The notes under the pieces are model-generated. The model made no database searches. It had not been told where the DNA came from and saw only the letters and a program-made list of their open reading frames with translations. A stretch of 64,000 nucleotides of DNA, taken from positions 34,488-98,487 of the forward strand of contig CAITIE010000014.1 of NCBI GenBank assembly GCA_903892355.1, written 5' to 3'. Of the stretch, positions 1-8,844 are shown piece after piece. A program made the translations under genes and the position numbers. Each line of letters opens with the position of its first letter. Position 1 is the stretch's first letter. This stretch comes from an uncultured Pirellula sp. (lineage in GTDB: Bacteria; Planctomycetota; Planctomycetia; Pirellulales; Pirellulaceae).

Positions 1-540
1 CTGCTTTAAAACATCTTCGTCTAATTTATTGTCGATATTGACCACGACGACCCCAGCTTTTTTGGCGCGCCGTAACGCTGGGATCAGTGCTTTGGAGTCT
101 GCGGGTGCAATGACGATGGCTTTCGCGCCCGCAGCGACCATTTCATCGACGAGGGCGGATTGCCGAGCTAGATCGCGTTCGTCCTTGATTCCATTGACGA
201 CGAGTTCGTACTTCGCTGTATTCTCGGATTGGTGCTTCTTTGCACCCTCTGCCATGGTGGAGAAAAACTCATTGGCGAGTGACTTCATCACGAGTGCGAT
301 TTTGGGTTTGTCGGTTGCTGGCTGCGAGGATTTTGCTCCAGCTTCGCCCGATGCAGAGGCAGACCCAGTCGCAGAGGCAGACCCAGTGCCCGGTGCATTG
401 CGTTTTTTGCTTTCGCTCGGACTGTCGCATCCGATGGTCAGGAGTAAAACGCTTAGGGCCATGGCGCCGTTCATTGCCCGTCGTGGCAATTGCATGGTGG
501 ATAAGCAACGTTTGCGATGGAGAGGGGGTGTCGGAGTCAT
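1..540 (-). CDS. Ribose-type sugar ABC transporter substrate-binding lipoprotein (partial, 3' end outside window)
   Basis: The minus-strand frame is open from an ATG at 540 through position 1, giving the first 180 residues. A hydrophobic stretch ends in LLLTIGC (Cys38), a lipobox, so the protein is probably a lipoprotein. A Gly/Ser/Ala linker follows, then a periplasmic-binding fold start (PKIALVMKSLANEFFSTMAEGAK, shown only in part here) and the segments ALVDEMVAAGAKAIVIAP and GVVVVNIDN, typical of RbsB-type proteins (Peripla_BP_4). It should bind a pentose or related sugar outside the inner membrane. An ATG at 495 would give a more compact signal peptide; the ATG at 540 lies 20 bases after the ribokinase stop, and I kept it. 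No ATPase or permease gene is visible because the window ends. The sugar specificity is inferred from the adjacent ribokinase. Confidence 0.85.
   Translation of the reverse strand, partial: MTPTPPLHRKRCLSTMQLPRRAMNGAMALSVLLLTIGCDSPSESKKRNAPGTGSASATGSASASGEAGAKSSQPATDKPKIALVMKSLANEFFSTMAEGAKKHQSENTAKYELVVNGIKDERDLARQSALVDEMVAAGAKAIVIAPADSKALIPALRRAKKAGVVVVNIDNKLDEDVLKQ
353..388. repeat. 18-bp tandem duplication in the lipoprotein linker
   Basis: Two 18-bp units (353-370 and 371-388) differ only in the last base. On the minus strand they encode the Gly-Ser-Ala-Ser-Ala linker after the lipobox cysteine, so the in-frame duplication lengthens the spacer that holds the binding domain away from the membrane. 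Confidence 0.85.
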
Positions 541-560
541 TTAGGTGATGGTCTCTTGGA

Positions 561-1523
561 TCAAAGATTTTTCGGGTTGGATTTGCAATTTTCAGACAGG
601 ATCGCGAGGACTTGTTCGTGGGTCGGCAGAGACGGCTGGGCGCCGGCGATCGTTACGGCGTGGGCTGCAGCGGCGGCAGCATACGAGCACGCTTCGACGA
701 GTGAGGAGCCTTGGGCAAGTTGGGTTACCATAGCACCGATGAATGCGTCGCCAGCGGCAGTCGTGTCCACGGCAGTCACGCGGACAGGGGGGATCCATGT
801 GGTCGTGTCCATGGACCCATCGCCGTTAGTAGCGATGGCCCCTTGATTTCCGAGGGTGATGACGACGTGTGTCGCCCCTCGTTTTTGTAGGGTTAACGCA
901 GCAACTCGCGCGTCTTCGATGGTTTCTATTTTGATCCCCAGGAGCGACTCCGCTTCCGTTTGGTTCGGGCACAGCACATCCACATGGAATAGCGATGGAT
1001 CGAAAATCGGTGGGCATGGAGCTGGATTGAGGATGACACGTTTCCCGAAGTCTCTTGCGCGGGTGATGGCATGTTTGACCGAAGCGATCGGTATCTCAAG
1101 TTGGAGAACGACCCAATCCGCATCCTGTAATGCCTGAATCGATTCGTCGATCTGAGATGGATTTAGCAATCCGTTAGCCCCGGGTACCACCATGATCGAG
1201 TTTTCACCTGCATCATCGACCGCGACGATCGCAACACCGCTGGGTCCGGGTACACTTCGAATCCAAGTGGTATCGATGGTTTCGTGGGCGAGATTGGACT
1301 TGAGAGTTGTTGCGAAGCCATCGCTACCCACACAACCCAGCATGCGGACATTTGCCCCCAATCGGGCCGCGGCGACCGCTTGGTTGGCTCCCTTGCCTCC
1401 GGAAACCTCTTCCAAAGAATGGGCCATCCTCGTTTGCCCGGGCGTAGGGAGTTCGGCGGTCCGGACCACCAAATCCATATTGATCGAGCCGCAAATCAGG
1501 ACGCGAGGGTTTTCGGTCATCAC
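561..1523 (-). CDS. rbsK: Ribokinase
   Basis: A 320-aa PfkB-family sugar kinase that phosphorylates ribose to ribose 5-phosphate in the cytoplasm. The N-terminus has the ribokinase substrate strand (VLICGSINMDLVV) and the GGKGANQAVAAARLG glycine motif. NPAP and NQTEAE sit in the middle. The second PfkB signature DTTAAGDAF carries the catalytic Asp near residue 260. Length fits E. coli RbsK (309 aa). It lies 20 bases upstream of the binding-protein gene and 47 bases downstream of the nucleoside hydrolase, all on the minus strand, which suggests one transcript. Deoxyribokinase or another pentose-kinase activity cannot be excluded from sequence alone. Confidence 0.92.
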   Translation of the reverse strand: MMTENPRVLICGSINMDLVVRTAELPTPGQTRMAHSLEEVSGGKGANQAVAAARLGANVRMLGCVGSDGFATTLKSNLAHETIDTTWIRSVPGPSGVAIVAVDDAGENSIMVVPGANGLLNPSQIDESIQALQDADWVVLQLEIPIASVKHAITRARDFGKRVILNPAPCPPIFDPSLFHVDVLCPNQTEAESLLGIKIETIEDARVAALTLQKRGATHVVITLGNQGAIATNGDGSMDTTTWIPPVRVTAVDTTAAGDAFIGAMVTQLAQGSSLVEACSYAAAAAAHAVTIAGAQPSLPTHEQVLAILSENCKSNPKNL

Positions 1524-1570
1524 GCGATCTCTGGATGAAATGGGGTCGGTTGGTGAAAGAAAGAGGTGGG

Positions 1571-2620
1571 CTATCGACTCGGAGGTTGGCTGGCCAATTG
1601 AACAAGAGCTTCGCGGGATCGTTCTAACATCGCAGGATTGAGGATCAAGTAGCGATGCTTTCCGTTGGTGGATTCCTCAAATGTCGTTACAGCATTGTCC
1701 GCGATGCGAACGGTGCCAGGCTTGGAGACTTCGAAGTAGCCACGGTCAGGTCGCACAGCGGCGAGTACGCTGGTTAAATCCCACGAGGGGCGGTCGTGTG
1801 GTGGAGGGATGTAGGCGATATACGCTTCCGGAAGTGGATGGTGAGGTGTGTAGCGGAAGTCGTTGAGAATGCTTTGATGGGGATAGGTGAGTGCCAATCC
1901 AATTTCGAAACCGCTCCAAAGAATGGGCGCGTCGCAATCCTTGACCATGGATTGAATCGATGCGATGTCTTCGGCAACGTTGTACTCCCGATGTTCGGTT
2001 AGCTCCCCTTTCTCGTTGGGGATTTTGATGAACGCGCCCGCCATGATCGAAACAAGTCTAATTTTCTTGGCAACCATGTCTCGTCCATTGAGAGGGCTGA
2101 TCGCATCGGCGGGGGATTTCAAAAGATTGGCTAAATTGGTTGAGAAGCCGACTTGGACGAATACCACCGAGTTATCGGTGGCCTTTGCTAATACCTTGCG
2201 AAGCACCTCCACCGCGGTGGGAGCATCATTGCCCGACATGAGATCGTGAGGGAATCGGAGTAGATCTCCGTCTCGGATTTTTGCGACTTGATTGTACTTG
2301 CCAGCATCGGGTGTTTTGCCTGAGCCACGGCAAACGCCGACAGGGATATTACCTCGGCCGTAATACGTATTGACGCAATCGACAAACGGAGCCGCCAGTT
2401 CATGGTCTTTAGTGATGGTTACGGCGAGAAGTTCGCATTCACCTCGGGATTGCAGCGCATGAATCACACCGAGTGCCAATGCATCGTCGCAATCGTTCCC
2501 CATATCGGTGTCGAAAATAACGGGGACTTTGTCGGCAGCCAACGACCTTGAGGCGGTCTGGTGCATGAACGCGACGGTGGCAAATGCAGCGCAGAGCCAG
2601 GATAGGAGCAATCGATTCAT
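1571..2620 (-). CDS. Exported nucleoside hydrolase family protein
   Basis: A 349-aa protein with a signal peptide (hydrophobic residues 3-25, likely cleavage near SLAADK). The mature part begins with the inosine-uridine nucleoside hydrolase motif VIFDTDMGNDCDDALALG, whose Asp cluster binds calcium and ribose in this family. MAGAF and the C-terminal HDRPSWDLTSVLAAV segment, equivalent to the conserved DP(L)A region, are also present. The family splits ribonucleosides into base plus ribose. The signal peptide places it outside the cytoplasm, so released ribose could feed the binding protein and ribokinase encoded next door. Some planctomycete members of this superfamily act on other glycosides, so the substrate is inferred from context. 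Confidence 0.85.
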   Translation of the reverse strand: MNRLLLSWLCAAFATVAFMHQTASRSLAADKVPVIFDTDMGNDCDDALALGVIHALQSRGECELLAVTITKDHELAAPFVDCVNTYYGRGNIPVGVCRGSGKTPDAGKYNQVAKIRDGDLLRFPHDLMSGNDAPTAVEVLRKVLAKATDNSVVFVQVGFSTNLANLLKSPADAISPLNGRDMVAKKIRLVSIMAGAFIKIPNEKGELTEHREYNVAEDIASIQSMVKDCDAPILWSGFEIGLALTYPHQSILNDFRYTPHHPLPEAYIAYIPPPHDRPSWDLTSVLAAVRPDRGYFEVSKPGTVRIADNAVTTFEESTNGKHRYLILNPAMLERSREALVQLASQPPSR

Positions 2621-2800
2621 GGTAGCTTGGTATGCGTGTTGGAGGGAGGGCTTGGAAGACGCGATGGAGACTGTCGCAACCGCTAGCGGAAGTCCAATGT
2701 GCCCAGTTTTGAGTCCGTGGATTGTAATCCAATGGAAAACGGATGACGAGCGGTAGGGTGGACGATCGATTTTCGAGGGCGATCGATTTGCGCAGTCAAT

Positions 2801-2830
2801 AACTATTCAGAACTATTCAAAAACTATTCA
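2801..2830. repeat. 10-bp tandem repeat, 3 copies, spanning the MFS stop codon
   Basis: AACTATTCAG, AACTATTCAA and AAACTATTCA follow each other. The third copy includes the stop codon of the minus-strand MFS gene (2824-2826). It is one of several short tandem duplications at gene ends in this window. Confidence 0.8.
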
Positions 2831-4185
2831 GCGTAGGGTGATGTTCCATCGCTGCGGTTTTTTCCAAAAGCTGCGCGAGGCAATGTGATAGGCTCGGAAG
2901 CATCGATCCCAAAGGTAGCAGCGCAGGCGAGGAAGAAGAATCCGCTGCAGACGGTGAAGACGATCAGTTGGCCATTGCCGCTAGATTCACCAAGCTTCAT
3001 CAGTTGGGGGACCATGAACGCGCTGAGGGAGGCGCCGAGGTTCCCCCACATGTTGGCCCAACCGTAGACAGTCGCTGTGTTGCGTCCTCCGATGTCTTGC
3101 ATGAACGCCCAGAAGGATGGATTTCCAAAATCGGTCATCATGGAAACGATTCCGCAGCAAGCGACGATTAGCCAGACGGAGTTGAGCCACGGACACAGGA
3201 GATACGCGGTACCGGCAATGGCGGTAGCGGCAGTGAGCGAGGCAATCCGACCACGGCGCAGCCCCCACCGCGAGACCGCTTTGTCGCTGGCCCATCCGCC
3301 CAGGAGCATGCCCGGGAGCCCACAGGCTAGGACGCAGGTAACCATCGCCGCACCGGTTACTTGCGAGACCCCTTGTTGATCGACAAGGTACGATGGAAGC
3401 CAAGTGATCAAAAAAGCCCAACCTGCGTTGATGCAAAACTGTGCCAGCGAACTGAGCCAAAGCGATCGATTGGTCAAGCAACTGAGCAGGATCCAACCTA
3501 GTTCGAATCGTACGGGCGGGGATGCCGCGTTGGCAACTTGGTGTAAATAGGAGCCGATCTCGTGCTGTTCCTCATCATTCACGCGTGGATGTAGATCCGG
3601 TGTGTCTCTCACGATCCACCAGTAGTAGGCCGCGACGAAGATACCGACGACACCGTAAATCATCAGAACGGTGCGCCAAGAGCCTATTTGAATACTGACT
3701 ATGGCGAGTACCAGCAAGGTTGTGATGGTGGGTGCCAGCATTCCGCCGACGCGTCCACCGAAACTGACCCAAGAGCTTGCGGTGCCACGCATGTGCAACG
3801 GGAACCAGCGACGAATAACGCCACCGGAGGTCGGGTACGCGCCAGCTTGTGCGATCCCGCATGCGAGCCGTGCGAGCAGCAAACCGGTCAGCGACGTGAC
3901 CAATCCGGTCAGCGCTGTCATCACGGACCAACCGACGATATAGAGGGTGAGCATTTTGCGGGCCCCCCAGCGGTCACTGGCCCATCCCGCTGGGATCTGA
4001 GCGAGCGCGTAAGAAAAGAAAAAGGCGCCGAGGACTTTACCTATCTGTTCCTTCGGGACATCAAAATCGGATCGGAACGATTCGCTCTTGACGATTTCAC
4101 CGAGGCAGACGCGATCCAGATAGAGCATGAACGCCATGAGCACGCTCGCGAAGGCAACTTCATATCGAACGGCGGATGGTTTCAT
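2824..4185 (-). CDS. MFS transporter, ACS (anion:cation symporter)-like
   Basis: A protein of about 453 aa with roughly twelve hydrophobic segments. The region after TM1 (YLDRVCLGEIV), the TM2-3 loop GWASDRWGARKML, and the second-half loop GGWASDKAVSRWGLRRGR match the repeated GxxxDRxGRR motif of the major facilitator superfamily. Overall resemblance is to the ACS family that takes up hexuronates, sugar acids and related anions. I start at ATG 4185 (MKPSAVRYE) because homologues begin just before TM1; an upstream ATG at 4281 would add 32 residues of non-membrane sequence. The gene points into the nucleoside hydrolase/ribokinase cluster 204 bases away and may be co-transcribed. The substrate is unknown. 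Confidence 0.85.
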   Translation of the reverse strand: MKPSAVRYEVAFASVLMAFMLYLDRVCLGEIVKSESFRSDFDVPKEQIGKVLGAFFFSYALAQIPAGWASDRWGARKMLTLYIVGWSVMTALTGLVTSLTGLLLARLACGIAQAGAYPTSGGVIRRWFPLHMRGTASSWVSFGGRVGGMLAPTITTLLVLAIVSIQIGSWRTVLMIYGVVGIFVAAYYWWIVRDTPDLHPRVNDEEQHEIGSYLHQVANAASPPVRFELGWILLSCLTNRSLWLSSLAQFCINAGWAFLITWLPSYLVDQQGVSQVTGAAMVTCVLACGLPGMLLGGWASDKAVSRWGLRRGRIASLTAATAIAGTAYLLCPWLNSVWLIVACCGIVSMMTDFGNPSFWAFMQDIGGRNTATVYGWANMWGNLGASLSAFMVPQLMKLGESSGNGQLIVFTVCSGFFFLACAATFGIDASEPITLPRAAFGKNRSDGTSPYAE

Positions 4186-4375
4186 AGAATCGATTCCAGA
4201 TATGGGTCGACGTGAACGACGATAGGTGGGAGGGAACAGTGTAGCTGCTTTTGGGGCTGGACTGTGCACGACTCGCAGCATTTTGAGCTATGATGGGATC
4301 GCTAGGCAATGCGAATTGAAGCTGCGAACGGAATCGTTGTGTCCGCAGGGCGCCTTGTAAGATACGCATTTGGTG

Positions 4376-4403
4376 TGTTTGTACTATTGTGTTTGGACTA
4401 TTG
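4376..4403. repeat. 14-bp tandem duplication upstream of the dipeptidase gene
   Basis: TGTTTGTACTATTG (4376-4389) is followed directly by TGTTTGGACTATTG (4390-4403), with one mismatch. It lies in the presumed 5' untranslated region about 20 bases before the start at 4423. Confidence 0.8.
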
Positions 4404-4422
4404 GGATTGAGGGGGATTGGGG

Positions 4423-5490
4423 ATGTGGATTTTCGATGCGCATTTGGATTTGGCGCTCAACGGGGTCGATTGGAATCGGGATCTTCGGCAAAGCGTCGAC
4501 GATATTCGGGCTCAAGAGATCACGCTGCAGATGACTGAGCCTGGCCGTCAGAAAAACACCTTGAGCTTTCCCGAGCTCCGTGAATCGCAGGTGGGGATTT
4601 GTTTGACGACATTGTTGGCTCGCCAAGAGCAGCCGATCAACCATTCGTTTGGATGGACATCGCCTCAGACTTGCTACGCGATGGCGCACGCGCATTTGGC
4701 GTACTATCGCGCAATGGAGCGGGACGGGTATTTGAAGATGTTGCGCACGCGACAGGATCTTAACAATCATTGGTGGCAGTACCAACGCGAACCTCAGACC
4801 ACTCCGCTGGGTTTTGTCTTGACCATGGAGGGAGCCGACCCGATCCTTACACCTGAGACGGTCTACGAGTTCCACGAAGCGGGATTGCGAGCGCTCGGGC
4901 TGACTCATTACGGCACCAATCGATACGGGGGTGGGACGCGGAGCGAAGTTGGGTTGTCGTTGACCGCTATCGACTTGCTCAAGCATTGTGAAAAGCTTGG
5001 CATTACCATCGACGTCACCCATCTCTCCGATGTAGCGTTTTGGCAAGTAGTCAAGCACTTTCAGGGGCGTATCCATGCAAGCCATCAAAACGCGAGGGCA
5101 ATCTGCAACTGGCAGCGGCAATTCAGCGACGATCAAATTCGTGTTGTGATCGAACGCGATGGCGTGTTGGGAGTATCGATGGATGTGATCATGTTGCAGG
5201 AGGGATATGTTCGCGGCGTCAGTCCCAACATCGCCACCTTGGAACGAGCGGTCGATCAGATCGAACACGTTCAGAGTTTGTCAGGTGGTGCACTGCGTTA
5301 TGTCGGGCTCGGCACGGATTTGGATGGTGGTTATGGGTGCGAGCAAACACCGGCAGACTTGGACCGATACCGCGATTTGCAGAAGCTAGTAGGTCTGATG
5401 CAGCGACGCGGGTATTCCGACGCGGATATCGAAGGCGTATTCCACGGCAATTGGATGCGATTCTTCGGGGAAATCCTTCCTGAAAGCTGA
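4423..5490 (+). CDS. Membrane dipeptidase (peptidase family M19)
   Basis: A 355-aa zinc peptidase of the renal dipeptidase family. The N-terminal FDAHLDLALNG carries the first metal-binding His-x-Asp. TMEGADPI supplies the bridging Glu. LTHYGTNRYGGG, ITIDVTHLSD and IHASHQNAR supply the later histidines, and GLGTDLDGG is the conserved C-terminal Asp loop. Members cleave dipeptides, often with a D-residue at the second position, and some act in amino-acid racemisation or dipeptide salvage. There is no signal peptide, so a cytoplasmic location is expected. I chose ATG 4423 over an in-frame TTG at 4417. The gene stands alone and runs into the remnant of a lactate permease on the opposite strand. 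Confidence 0.9.
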   Translation: MWIFDAHLDLALNGVDWNRDLRQSVDDIRAQEITLQMTEPGRQKNTLSFPELRESQVGICLTTLLARQEQPINHSFGWTSPQTCYAMAHAHLAYYRAMERDGYLKMLRTRQDLNNHWWQYQREPQTTPLGFVLTMEGADPILTPETVYEFHEAGLRALGLTHYGTNRYGGGTRSEVGLSLTAIDLLKHCEKLGITIDVTHLSDVAFWQVVKHFQGRIHASHQNARAICNWQRQFSDDQIRVVIERDGVLGVSMDVIMLQEGYVRGVSPNIATLERAVDQIEHVQSLSGGALRYVGLGTDLDGGYGCEQTPADLDRYRDLQKLVGLMQRRGYSDADIEGVFHGNWMRFFGEILPES

Positions 5491-5508
5491 TATGAGGTGC
5501 AGCGTCAC

Positions 5509-5910
5509 TGCGGCTCCCTCGATAAATGCTCCAAAACTGAATGCGATGAGCAGTGTTTAGATTCTGCGGTCGGAAGCTAAATTTGCAATTGATTTTTTGA
5601 CGACATCGAAGTCGCCCGATGCTACGTTGAGATCTTAGATAAAGATGGCGTTGAGAACGATCCAGCCGATCGGCAGCAGGCCATAGAACGCGTCATGAAG
5701 TGCGGCCATGCACGCGAGGTCGACTGGCATTTAATAGATACGGATCGCGACGAGCAATGCGGTAACGAGTCCGAACAGAGCGGAAACGTGTGCCTTGATT
5801 TTAGTAAACGCAATGAGACCGAGCAGGACACCCACTGGTAAGCTTGCCAAGAGGGCCGAAAGCCAGAGGTTCTCCAGGAAGGGTGTATAAACTTGGGGCC
5901 ATGTAGGCAT
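5509..5910 (-). pseudogene. lldP: Decayed N-terminal fragment of L-lactate permease (LctP/LldP family)
   Basis: Reading the minus strand from ATG 5910 gives a single frame of 134 codons resembling the first ~135 residues of LldP/LctP permeases. Visible matches are NLWLSALLASLPVG, KIKAHVSA, YGLLPIGWIVLNAIF, ASGDFDVVKKSIANL and LLIAFSFGAFIEGAA. Three TAA codons interrupt it, at 5731-5733 (codon 60), 5635-5637 (codon 92) and 5557-5559 (codon 118). By comparison with E. coli LldP they replace Lys, Tyr and Gln, and each can arise by one base change. The similarity ends at about 5509, so roughly three quarters of a ~550-aa transporter is missing, and what remains abuts the 3' end of the dipeptidase gene. 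The frame is otherwise intact, which suggests fairly recent decay. Identity is from remembered family sequence, not a search. Confidence 0.85.
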
Positions 5911-6245
5911 GTTGAATACCCGTATTACAAATTAGGCTGCTCGGATCAAAAGCATTCAAGCCAATGGCGAGGCAAAGCGGGACAAACCGACAACCACAAG
6001 GATTGACTCTATAAAGGGAACTGATTTGATTCGCGACACGAAATAGGGTTCGGCCATAACTAGCGCCGCAAGCAATCGGGTTACAGTCTCCAGTCGCCAC
6101 TTGCTCACACGCGTGGCGCGGAAACGATGACGAACCATTCGTTTTTGGATGGAGGCTTGGTTTCTGGTATAGTGAGTGGTCGCTCGGTTTTGTCCCTTCG
6201 TGTTATTGGTGTGATTGCGTCGATTTTTTCCCGATGGAACTCTAA
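5911..6245. other. Non-coding stretch between the lactate-permease remnant and the TraB-like gene
   Basis: I see no convincing gene here. It should hold the old promoter of the dead permease (minus) and the promoter of the 855-aa gene (plus). Minus-strand open frames over this stretch show no family features. Confidence 0.5.
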
Positions 6246-8813
6246 ATGAACTCCCACTGGCGATATTTGGTTCGCGATTTTTTCTGGCGATTGGGTTTCC
6301 TCGCATGCGTTGCTTCACCCCTTCACGTTTGGCATCGAGCGAGCGGTCAATCACCGGACGGTAAATCCTTTGAACGCATTGTGGTGGATCAAGATTCAGG
6401 GCGTATTGTTTTGCAGTTTCCTGTTCGTCGCTTCGAACGCAAAGATCCACCAGGACCCGTCATCACGACCCATGGCATGGTGCATGTCGCCGATCGTCAG
6501 TTTTACGAGGCGCATCAAGCATTGCTCGATCCGCTGGATGTCGTCTTGTTTGAGATGGTCCTCCCGACCGGTACCGGCCGTCCTGAATACGCGCTTCAGG
6601 ATACCGATTCCCCGGAATGGAAAATTGCTACCACGAAACTGAGGATGCAATCCTTGGCGGCGATCTGCAATTCGTACGCCAGACTCCAAGGCAAGCAACC
6701 GACGAGTTTTCGCGAACTCCAGGAATGGGATCCCAACCTGAAAGCGATTGCAGACCGACTCGCAAAGGATTGCTGGGGGAATGATTTCCATCTGGCCCCG
6801 AGGGGTACCAATGATTTGGGAGTCGATGAACCAAGTGCAAACGACCGGAAAACGGGGACCCTCGAGATCGTTTCGTGGGGCGAGGATAACGCCGAGGGTG
6901 GTACCGGCGAATCCGCTGATATTTACCTCTCGGAGCAAGGATCAATACCGTTTGGGACGAGCGAGCAAAACAGCATGCTCCGCATGGCAAGAACGTTGGG
7001 CTTGGTCTTTCAGGGAGAGATTGAAAAGCATGATCGTCCGAATTTTCGAAGTTGCGATCTTTCTGATGATCAAGTTGGTGAACGCCTGTTGAAGCAAGGT
7101 GAAGCCAACGTCGAAAAAAAGAACGCGAATGCTTGGATGCCGCTGCGTGTTTTGGAAACCATCGCCGAACTATCCCAAGCGATGCCGGGACTCAAGAACG
7201 GTGGGAAGCAGTTCTTCGTGGATGTGCTCGCGGAATCCTCGATTCAAACGCAGGTGGAAAGACCTGATGCATTCACTAAAGTAATCCTCGATGATCGCAA
7301 TCAGGTAGTTCTCGACGACGTTACCGCCATCCTCGAGAAGGAGCCTAACGTAAGAAGCATCGGTATCATTTACGGCGCAGCCCATATGCCGGGTATCGAG
7401 TCAAAACTGATCGAAATGGGTTATGAGGAGATCAACGTCGATTGGGTCGATGCCATTACGGTGGAGCAACCGCAAAGCCCTCTGGAAAAAAAGCAACTGG
7501 AGTCGTCCCGAAAGATTGTCCGCTCCATGGGCTTGCTAGGAGGTGAGGATACGCCTGGCGAGACGAAGCGAAAGCGATGGCGACGGTCCAACACGTCGGA
7601 AGATGCGCTGGCCCAGAACTATCGCAAGGAGATCATGAGGGAGTGGATTGGCGAATTGGCCATCATGCTCGATGCTGATCGCGAGGCAGAGCGGGATCGG
7701 GCCGAGGGGGACTTGATGAAGTTGGGGTCGGCGGCTCTCCCGTATTTACCTGCCAGCAACGAAGATGACTCCGACGAATTCCGAATCAGGATAGAACGCA
7801 TTCGCGGCACCTTGCTCGATAGGGATGAGGAGAAACTCTCAACGCCATCGCGTGTGACGTTGAGTGGTCCCATGTCTGGACGCCAAGCCCTTGAGTCTCT
7901 CGCGGAGCAATCAGGAAACCAGATACCTCTCAACCATTTGGATGGCATCAACCAAAAAATCGATATCGACATCAAAGAGTCGTTGTTCTGGGAGACCTTG
8001 GATGAACTGCTTGATAAGCTCAGGATGACGATCAAGCCCGACGAGAGCGAAGGATTGCAAATCGTTTCGCGAAGCGAGTTCATGCCGCAACGTTTTGCGA
8101 ATGCGGGTTATTCCGGTAGCTTTCGAATCGAACCGGTTGCTATCACGAAAACGCAATCACTGTATGAACCCGAGATGAATGCGACCAGCATTGAGTTGGC
8201 GCTCTCCTGGGAGCCGCGGCTCAATCCGGTCTTTGTCCGCTATGAATTGGAGGGGTTGGAACTCAAATGCGACAACGGTGAAGTCCTGCGGCCCAAGCCC
8301 AATCAGGGGATGGATTTCACCCCGAGCGGCTCTCATCTCCTTTCCACCATCGAGTTTGATCGCCCCACCCGCGCTGCGAGAGAGATTGTCGAATGGAAGG
8401 GAAGCTTCTTCTGTGCTATCCCAGGAAAACCTGTCGCTGTTAGCTTCAAGGACCTTGAAAACGCTCGCAATAACACTGCCAGCAACGGGGATCTCAAGGT
8501 CACTCTCGAGCGAACTCGAAAGAATCGCGATCTGCACGAAGTCCTGTTAGGGATCTCGATCCAAGGTGACAAAAACACAGACTCGATCCAAGGCTGGACA
8601 TCGATGCTCGACGCCTACCTTGAGGATTCCGACGGGAATCGCATGGAGCATGCTGGATGGTCGACGACGCGACTCACCGGGCGAGACATCGGGTTGTCGT
8701 TCCTATTCGAGGCGGAGGAATCCCTCGAGGGGTACCGGTTTGTTTTCGTGGCGCCGCAGTCGATCATGCAGCAAACGGTGGAGTACACACTCGGCGGTAT
8801 CCCTCTGCCGTGA
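6246..8813 (+). CDS. TraB-like protein with an internal GspG-like segment and a C-terminal uncharacterised region
   Basis: An 855-aa protein with a hydrophobic N-terminus (residues 13-25), probably exported. Residues 70-106 (ITTHGMVHVADRQFYEAH, DVVLFEMV) look like the start of the TraB/PrgY fold. Residues 125-235 resemble the C-terminal half of type II secretion pseudopilin GspG: AICNSYARLQGKQPTSFREL, DCWGNDF, then VSWGEDNAEGGTGESADI. The TraB-like part resumes at 240-300 (ARTLGLVFQGEI, DRPNFRSCDLS) and 370-395 (GIIYGAAHMPGIESKLIEMGY). Residues 450-610 hold a helical stretch and a short segment like the secretin/TonB N-terminal fold. The rest, to 855, is probably beta-rich and I do not recognise it. 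The function is unknown; TraB relatives include metal-dependent proteases and pheromone-shutdown proteins. The gene is monocistronic and convergent with the next gene. Confidence 0.7.
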   Translation: MNSHWRYLVRDFFWRLGFLACVASPLHVWHRASGQSPDGKSFERIVVDQDSGRIVLQFPVRRFERKDPPGPVITTHGMVHVADRQFYEAHQALLDPLDVVLFEMVLPTGTGRPEYALQDTDSPEWKIATTKLRMQSLAAICNSYARLQGKQPTSFRELQEWDPNLKAIADRLAKDCWGNDFHLAPRGTNDLGVDEPSANDRKTGTLEIVSWGEDNAEGGTGESADIYLSEQGSIPFGTSEQNSMLRMARTLGLVFQGEIEKHDRPNFRSCDLSDDQVGERLLKQGEANVEKKNANAWMPLRVLETIAELSQAMPGLKNGGKQFFVDVLAESSIQTQVERPDAFTKVILDDRNQVVLDDVTAILEKEPNVRSIGIIYGAAHMPGIESKLIEMGYEEINVDWVDAITVEQPQSPLEKKQLESSRKIVRSMGLLGGEDTPGETKRKRWRRSNTSEDALAQNYRKEIMREWIGELAIMLDADREAERDRAEGDLMKLGSAALPYLPASNEDDSDEFRIRIERIRGTLLDRDEEKLSTPSRVTLSGPMSGRQALESLAEQSGNQIPLNHLDGINQKIDIDIKESLFWETLDELLDKLRMTIKPDESEGLQIVSRSEFMPQRFANAGYSGSFRIEPVAITKTQSLYEPEMNATSIELALSWEPRLNPVFVRYELEGLELKCDNGEVLRPKPNQGMDFTPSGSHLLSTIEFDRPTRAAREIVEWKGSFFCAIPGKPVAVSFKDLENARNNTASNGDLKVTLERTRKNRDLHEVLLGISIQGDKNTDSIQGWTSMLDAYLEDSDGNRMEHAGWSTTRLTGRDIGLSFLFEAEESLEGYRFVFVAPQSIMQQTVEYTLGGIPLP

Positions 8814-8844
8814 TCCAATGCGTGACGAATTGAGATCGAAGAGC

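Noticed and set aside
4384..5268. Long minus-strand open frame opposite the dipeptidase gene
   Set aside because: It lies antisense to a well-conserved M19 peptidase and has no domain features; the peptidase motifs explain the stretch.
5509..5910. Reading the three TAA codons as recoded sense codons
   Set aside because: TAA serves as a normal stop in intact genes of this window (for example in the TAATG overlaps), and most of the gene is missing; a pseudogene is simpler.
5801..6100. Minus-strand open frame over the lactate-permease remnant
   Set aside because: It is in a different frame from the permease similarity and shows no family features.
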